NCBI GenBank assembly: GCA_964467985.1
Contig: CAYXTP010000008.1
Coordinates: forward strand, 62,001 to 126,000
Length of the DNA stretch: 64,000 bases
From: GCA-2720975 sp964467985
GTDB lineage: Bacteria; Planctomycetota; UBA1135; GCA-002686595
Direction: 5' to 3'
Positions 59,624-64,000 of the stretch are shown in pieces. The position numbers and the translations under genes were made by a program. The notes below the pieces were generated by a model that saw only the letters and a program-made list of their open reading frames with translations, was not told where the DNA came from and did not search any database. Numbering within the stretch: position 1 is the first letter of the stretch; each line of letters begins with the position of its first letter.

Positions 59624-62133
59624 GGACGATCCGAGGGGCCCTTGGAGGCCGCGGCATCTCGGCTGGCAACCAAGCGAGTCCTCAGCTCTTGGAGATCCTC
59701 GCGTTCTGGGGCGTGCAGGATCATCAGCTCCACAAGCTCGACGAATAGGGTGTAGGTGTCTTCTGTTGCGTCTCTCTGCTGAGCCATGCCGTTCACCCAA
59801 TTGCCTACGGCCAGTAGTGAACTGCTGGGAGTGAAATCCTTGCTCAACTCAGCTGCGCGGATCTCGAACGCGTGTCTTCCGAGCTGTGCCGCTCGCTCCT
59901 CCTGGCCATTGGCTCGGCAGAAATCGGCCACCCGCAGTTCGACCCGTGCGTATTCGACGGACTCAGAGCCATGGAGGCGCTGCGTAGATTCCAGAGCGTT
60001 CTCCAGGAGCGTCAAGACCTCTGGGTCGCTGGCCGAGCGCGCCTCCAGCAAGCCGGCGAGGGCGAGCAGCCCGGTCGCGTAGCTGCGCCCTTTGAGCCGC
60101 GGGTTCTGATCGTAGAATGACAAACCGGCGCGTAGGTTCGACTCAGCCTGGGTCAACTGCGGGCGAGCCCTGAACCAGGAACCAGATAGCCAAACCCCGA
60201 ACGAAATCTGCCGATCCGCGGTGGCGAGGGTCTCACCGGGGAAGGCCTTTTGGAAGGCTTGGATCGCCTCGGAGCCCGCGATCAGGGCCTCCTCGTGCTT
60301 GCCTGCCGTCGTCAGTACCGCACTCAACTGATCGAGCACCAGGCCCAGAGCGTGTTGCTGATGGGGAAACTCTGCACGGCGAATCGCGATGACCGTTTCC
60401 AATTGGGTGGCCGCCTCGAGCAGTCGCCCCCGCCGGCGGTGGATGGCCGCCAAATGGACATGTACCTCGAGCATGGATGCCGGTACCGCATCCGAAGCGC
60501 GGGCCGCTAGGGCCAGGGCCTGTTCCAGATGCTCCTGAGCCTCATCGATAGCGCCATTGTCCTGCAGGATGGCGCCGAGTCGGCCGTGCGCATCGGCTAC
60601 CGCGAGGTGCTCATTGCCATGCAACGCAATCCAGGTCCGCAGAGCCTGATCCTGCAGGCCGATCGCCGCCTCGAGGTCCCCGCGGGCGCGCGCTTGTTCG
60701 GCGCCAAGTTGCAGCGCCGCGGCGTAGGCACTGTGGTCGGCCCCAAAGGTGCTGCGGGCCCGCAGTTGTAGATCCTGCGCTGGTATGGAACCTGCCATCA
60801 GAGCTTCCACGAAGCGGCTACGAGCATCGGATTGATTGCGCTGATGGACGGCTTCGCGCCAACCCCACAGAGACAGGCCTCCCCCCGTCAGGAGAGCCAA
60901 GATCACGGCGCTCGTGGCGAGCACCTTGAGTTGATTGCGCTGCACGAACTTTTGCAAGCGATAGGTCGTGCTCGGGGGGCTGGCAAGCACGGGTTCGTGT
61001 TCGAGGTGGCGCTGAATGTCGGCCGCCAAGGCTTCCGCAGATGAATACCTGCGACTGCGGTCTTTCTCCATGGCCTTCATGACGATGCAGTCCAGGTCAC
61101 CGCGCAGGGCTGCGGCTAGCGCCCGGTCAGTCGAGCGGCGGGACGATGAGTGTCTCGGCCCCTCGTTTTGGTGCGCCTCCTGCGCGCGGTCCGACGGCCG
61201 CGGTGGGTCTTCGTCCCTAAGAATCGCCTGCAGATCGAGCAAGGGTGCCTCCCGCAGTCGTAGGGCGTCGAAGGGCGGTGAGCCCGTCAGCATCTCATAC
61301 AGCATGGCCCCCAGGGAGTAGATGTCTGAGCGCGTGTCCACATCACTCTGTGTGGAGCCGGCCTGCTCAGGGCTCATGTATGCGGGTGTGCCGATGATTT
61401 GCCCGATCTCGGTGTGAGCCGTGCCAACTGCCGCGCGGGTGTGGATGGCCTTGGCCACGCCAAAGTCAATGAGTCGTGGGCTGGGGACGCTGTCCTTCTC
61501 TACCACGAGCACGTTGGAGGGTTTGAGGTCTCGGTGGATGAGTCCCTTTTGGTGAGCGTGCTGCACGCCGCGACAGACATCGACGAACAACCTCAAGCGT
61601 TCCGGAATCGTCAGGCCCTTGTTCACGCCGTAGGTGCACAAGTCTACGCCATCAATGAACTCCATCACGAAGTAGGGCCTGCCCTCCGGTGTTGCGCCAG
61701 CATCGAGCACCGTCGAGATGAAGGGGTGGTCGGTCTTGCCCAGGGCTTGTCGTTCGATTTCGAAGCGTGCGATCACGCGCCGCGTATCCATCCCGAGTTT
61801 GATGACTTTCAGGGCGACATCGCGAGGCAAGGGCCCGCTTTGTCTAGCTCGGTAGACGACGCCGAAGCCCCCTTCACCCAAGACCGCCTGCAGTTCATAC
61901 GGGCCGATAGACGTGCCGATCGCTTCTTCTGGATCCACCTGCTGTGGCCGTGCCAGCAGCGGCTCCTCCAGGAACTTGCCTGACTGGGAATGGGCGCGCA
62001 GCAGGCGTTCCAGTCGCTGTCGGAGCTGCGCTTGCTCCCCGCAGGCGTCGTCGAGAAAGCCAGGCCTATCGAGGGCTGGGAGGGCCAGCGCCTGGTGGAA
62101 GAGCTCCTCTGAATCAAGCACGCGAATCCCCAT
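59620..62133 (-). CDS. Ser/Thr protein kinase with transmembrane helix and C-terminal TPRs
   Basis: An 837-residue protein from the ATG at 62131-62133. The kinase domain runs from about 75 to 370: glycine loop 'LGEGGFGVVYRAR', 'VALKVIKLG', 'HRDLKPSNVLV', 'IDFGVAKAI' and activation segment 'GTPAYMSPEQAG', all intact. A membrane helix near 420 ('VLATSAVILALLTGGGLSLWG') is followed by a long extracytoplasmic tetratricopeptide region. This architecture is common in planctomycetes and acidobacteria. It overlaps the sigma-factor gene by 20 bases, so the two are translated together, and it is the obvious kinase partner of that sigma factor. Compared with the kinase at 48.0-50.1 kb, the catalytic motifs here are canonical. 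Confidence 0.9.
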   Translation of the reverse strand: MGIRVLDSEELFHQALALPALDRPGFLDDACGEQAQLRQRLERLLRAHSQSGKFLEEPLLARPQQVDPEEAIGTSIGPYELQAVLGEGGFGVVYRARQSGPLPRDVALKVIKLGMDTRRVIARFEIERQALGKTDHPFISTVLDAGATPEGRPYFVMEFIDGVDLCTYGVNKGLTIPERLRLFVDVCRGVQHAHQKGLIHRDLKPSNVLVVEKDSVPSPRLIDFGVAKAIHTRAAVGTAHTEIGQIIGTPAYMSPEQAGSTQSDVDTRSDIYSLGAMLYEMLTGSPPFDALRLREAPLLDLQAILRDEDPPRPSDRAQEAHQNEGPRHSSSRRSTDRALAAALRGDLDCIVMKAMEKDRSRRYSSAEALAADIQRHLEHEPVLASPPSTTYRLQKFVQRNQLKVLATSAVILALLTGGGLSLWGWREAVHQRNQSDARSRFVEALMAGSIPAQDLQLRARSTFGADHSAYAAALQLGAEQARARGDLEAAIGLQDQALRTWIALHGNEHLAVADAHGRLGAILQDNGAIDEAQEHLEQALALAARASDAVPASMLEVHVHLAAIHRRRGRLLEAATQLETVIAIRRAEFPHQQHALGLVLDQLSAVLTTAGKHEEALIAGSEAIQAFQKAFPGETLATADRQISFGVWLSGSWFRARPQLTQAESNLRAGLSFYDQNPRLKGRSYATGLLALAGLLEARSASDPEVLTLLENALESTQRLHGSESVEYARVELRVADFCRANGQEERAAQLGRHAFEIRAAELSKDFTPSSSLLAVGNWVNGMAQQRDATEDTYTLFVELVELMILHAPEREDLQELRTRLVASRDAAASKGPSDRP

Positions 62134-62713
62134 CGTGCACGTGAAGTTCGGCAAATAGGAAGGCGCGTGCGTAGGTCCACCAGCGTTCGGCGCTTGCCTT
62201 CGAGACCCCAAGTGTCTCTGCGGCCTCCTCATAGGTGAGGCCCGCAAAGTAGCGCAGTTCCACCAAGCGTGCCTTCTCCGGCGCTTCTGCCGCGAGCTTA
62301 GTCAGGGCTTCATCGAGGGCCAGAACGTCCAGGCCCCCAACCTCAAAGCTCGGTTCCACGTTGTCCACATCGAGTGCCAGGCGCCCTTCGCCTCGCTTGA
62401 GGCGCCTGCGTGCTCGCGCGTTATCCACCAGGACGCGCCGCATCGCTTCGGCGGCAGCTCCGAAGAAATGGCGTCGGTTGGCGAAACGGCTTGTGCCCTG
62501 CAGGCGCAACCAGGCCTCGTTCACCAAAGCCGTTGGATTGAGCGTTGGGGTGCCGACCTGGTGGCCCAAGCGACCCCGCGCCAGGCGGTGGAGTTCGCCG
62601 TAGACCAATTCCATCAGACTGTCCTCCGCTGGCCGACCCCTCTCCTGGACGGCCTCCAAGAGGCGTGTCACTTCTCCGGGACCAGGATCGGGCGAAGACG
62701 ACGAGGGTTGCAT
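62114..62713 (-). CDS. ECF-like sigma factor, TIGR02999-type
   Basis: 199 residues from the ATG at 62711-62713. Region 2 contains 'LMELVYGELHRLARGRLGHQ', 'NPTALVNEAWLRLQG' and 'RHFFGAAAEAMRRVLVDNARARRRLKRG', characteristic of the TIGR02999 sigma group. Region 4 is 'LRYFAGLTYEEAAETLGVSKASAERWWTYARAFLF'. Genes of this group usually sit next to Ser/Thr kinases with TPRs, as here. The start follows the msrB stop by one base (TGA-c-ATG), and its 3' end overlaps the kinase start, so msrB, sigma and kinase form a coupled operon. Confidence 0.9.
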   Translation of the reverse strand: MQPSSSSPDPGPGEVTRLLEAVQERGRPAEDSLMELVYGELHRLARGRLGHQVGTPTLNPTALVNEAWLRLQGTSRFANRRHFFGAAAEAMRRVLVDNARARRRLKRGEGRLALDVDNVEPSFEVGGLDVLALDEALTKLAAEAPEKARLVELRYFAGLTYEEAAETLGVSKASAERWWTYARAFLFAELHVHDGDSRA

Positions 62714-62714
62714 G

Positions 62715-63269
62715 TCAATCTTCGGGACCGTCAGGCACCAAGGAGAGGGATGCCGAATTGATGCAGTAGCGCAGGCCGGTGGGCTCGGGCCCGTCGGGGA
62801 ATACATGCCCCAGGTGCGCATCGCATACTCGGCACCGAACTTCGATACGACGCATTCCTAATGAGGCGTCTTCTAGTTCCACTAGCCGCGATCCTTCCAA
62901 GGGCTCGAAGAAGCTGGGCCATCCGCAACCCGAGTCGAATTTGGAGTCGGAGCGGAACAGTGGGGCCTCGCAGCAGATGCACTGGTAGGTGCCCACGGTC
63001 TTGGTGTCCCAGTAGATGCCGCTGAAGGCGCGTTCGGTTCCGGCCTTGCGGGCGACCTCGTACTGCAGCGGCGTGAGCACCTGTTGCCATTCCAGATCTG
63101 TTCGAGTCACTCGGGGTTGGACTTGCTCGGCCGGATCGCTGCCATCGTCAGGTACGAGTTCGGGCTCCGGGCCGTGGCACGCGCTGAGGCAGCAGATCAC
63201 CAGAAGGGGGAGCAGGGTCAGCGACCCCAGCAACGTGCCGAGCAGGGAGGGTTCGTGGGTTGTGTTCAT
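62715..63269 (-). CDS. msrB: lipoprotein peptide-methionine (R)-S-oxide reductase
   Basis: MsrB reduces methionine-R-sulfoxide in proteins. The roughly 184-residue protein begins with a lipoprotein signal ('SLTLLPLLVICCLSACHG', lipobox LSAC), so it should be lipid-anchored outside the cytoplasm. The MsrB domain shows zinc cysteines 'YQCICCEAPLF' and 'RCRVCDAHLGHVF', 'FDSGCGWPSFF', and the catalytic Cys in 'GLRYCINSASL'. I chose the ATG at 63267-63269 because AGGAG lies eight bases upstream; an ATG at 63275 is too close to it. It directly precedes the sigma-kinase pair, an unusual place for msrB. Confidence 0.92.
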   Translation of the reverse strand: MNTTHEPSLLGTLLGSLTLLPLLVICCLSACHGPEPELVPDDGSDPAEQVQPRVTRTDLEWQQVLTPLQYEVARKAGTERAFSGIYWDTKTVGTYQCICCEAPLFRSDSKFDSGCGWPSFFEPLEGSRLVELEDASLGMRRIEVRCRVCDAHLGHVFPDGPEPTGLRYCINSASLSLVPDGPED

Positions 63270-63428
63270 GAACATGACTCCTGCCATACTAAAGTCTGCT
63301 GGCGACCCTGGCAGCTAGCGCCGCGCACAGGTGAGTCCCAGCGTGCTTCACGGGGGGGGATACGGGGGGCGTACTGGATTATGGGGGCGTGACTCAATCT
63401 GGGGCCAGGGGCTGGACGAAAGAGGGGC

Positions 63429-64000
63429 ATGTCCCGGCGTCCCCACTTGATCCTCTGCGGTCTATCGATTCTGGCGTTGGCAGGCTTGCCGCGCTGGAGA
63501 GAGCCCCAATCCAGGCTCCCCGATGGGCCCTGGCTGGCGAGCGTCGAGGCATCCGCTGTGGAGTTGGAAATGCGCTCCCTTGCCGAAGAAATCGAGTCGC
63601 GGCGAGAGGGTCTCAAGGATGGGCGCCTGGTACATGACGGGCTCTCCCTACCCCACCTGTGCGATCAGGCTGCCTCCGCTCTCGCTGAGATCGGCGAGCG
63701 AGCGCAGCTTTTGCGCGCCGACCCCCTGTGGGACAGCGCCAATCTCGATCAGTACGAGGAGACCATTCAGGAGCCGCTCGTGATGGCGCGCGTCGAGCTG
63801 CAGTTGCTCGAGGTCTATGGGCTGCAAGTGATGGACCTGGTGCAAGCCCAGCAACGGATGCGTGCGGAGCTGTCGCGCGGCAAGCGTGGCGCCGCTCTGG
63901 CCATATTTCGCGCCCAGCCGCGCGGGGAATTCGACTTGGATGCACCGGAGCTGGTCGGTCATTTGCTCGCCCAGCTGGATGAACTCGCCTTTCTTGCGCG
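63429..64000 (+). CDS. exported protein of unknown function, 3' end beyond the window
   Basis: An open frame of at least 190 codons from an ATG at 63429 runs off the right edge. The N-terminus ('LILCGLSILALAGLP') is a probable signal peptide or anchor. The rest is alpha-helical and rich in Leu, Glu, Arg and Ala ('ASAVELEMRSLAEEIESRREGL', 'MARVELQLLEVYGLQVMDLVQAQQ'), suggesting coiled-coil helices. I recognise no family. GAGGGG just upstream may be the Shine-Dalgarno. It is divergent from msrB, with about 160 bases between the starts. Confidence 0.6.
   Translation, partial: MSRRPHLILCGLSILALAGLPRWREPQSRLPDGPWLASVEASAVELEMRSLAEEIESRREGLKDGRLVHDGLSLPHLCDQAASALAEIGERAQLLRADPLWDSANLDQYEETIQEPLVMARVELQLLEVYGLQVMDLVQAQQRMRAELSRGKRGAALAIFRAQPRGEFDLDAPELVGHLLAQLDELAFLA

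Overview
The window is GC-rich, densely coded bacterial chromosome. The mix of gene families points to Planctomycetota, probably a deep-branching marine-type lineage; Acidobacteriota is a weaker alternative. The mix includes FG-GAP/ASPIC-UnbV proteins, Ser/Thr kinases with TPR tails next to ECF-type sigma factors, very large secreted mosaic proteins (Calx-beta, malectin, IPT/TIG, Kelch), several GT-C membrane glycosyltransferases and a membrane-anchored FMN glutamate-synthase-like protein. I see no phage, integrase, IS element, CRISPR array or rRNA, so this looks like core chromosome rather than a mobile island. One tRNA gene is present.

Layout. 1-3.6 kb: a truncated S1-domain protein, an SDR oxidoreductase, an OsmC-like protein and a TPR GT-C protein. 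3.6-7.7 kb: a compact isoprenoid/cofactor operon, xseB-ispA-dxs-nadK. 7.7-11.6 kb, minus strand: tRNA-Ala(GGC) with its own terminator, then lysS and a Lol-type ABC permease and ATPase. 11.8-17.4 kb: leuS and a TldE/TldD protease pair. 17.5-22.5 kb: a 1,663-residue secreted mosaic protein. 22.7-28.3 kb: a tight run of RNB exoribonuclease, FMN glutamate-synthase-like protein, NAD(P)HX epimerase and a GT39-like protein. 28.7-30.1 kb: a solitary, apparently highly expressed, cysteine-rich secreted protein with a strong Shine-Dalgarno and a strong terminator. 30.3-33.5 kb: a redoxin-fold protein that lacks its CxxC, a MORN-like repeat protein and moaA. 33.6-37.1 kb: an FG-GAP/ASPIC-UnbV/TlpA/TPR reading frame broken by one in-frame TGA. 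37.2-39.1 kb: a radical SAM protein. 39.4-48.0 kb: an HlyD-like adaptor, a terpene-cyclase-fold secreted protein, an FkbM methyltransferase, a flippase, a HAD phosphatase, an aminotransferase and an M64 peptidase. 48.0-50.9 kb: a sigma factor and a membrane-anchored kinase. 51-54 kb: a coiled-coil protein, an alkyltransferase-like DNA repair protein, a DUF2270 protein and a small lipoprotein. 54.1-59.6 kb: a large Ig-like lipoprotein and a GT-C protein, divergently arranged. 59.6-63.3 kb: an msrB-sigma-kinase operon. 63.4 kb to the end: a truncated exported protein.

Two themes link the genes. One is envelope traffic: lipoprotein sorting, a flippase, GT-C enzymes, isoprenoid precursors and secreted or lipid-anchored giants. 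The other is paired signalling: two separate ECF sigma/STK units, one translationally coupled to a lipoprotein methionine sulfoxide reductase.

The most unusual single signal is the TGA at 35375-35377. It interrupts what is otherwise one continuous 1,172-codon frame, and a small hairpin with an AGGUC loop follows at a spacing like that of bacterial SECIS elements. A plain nonsense mutation, or stop-and-restart translation, remains the simpler explanation.
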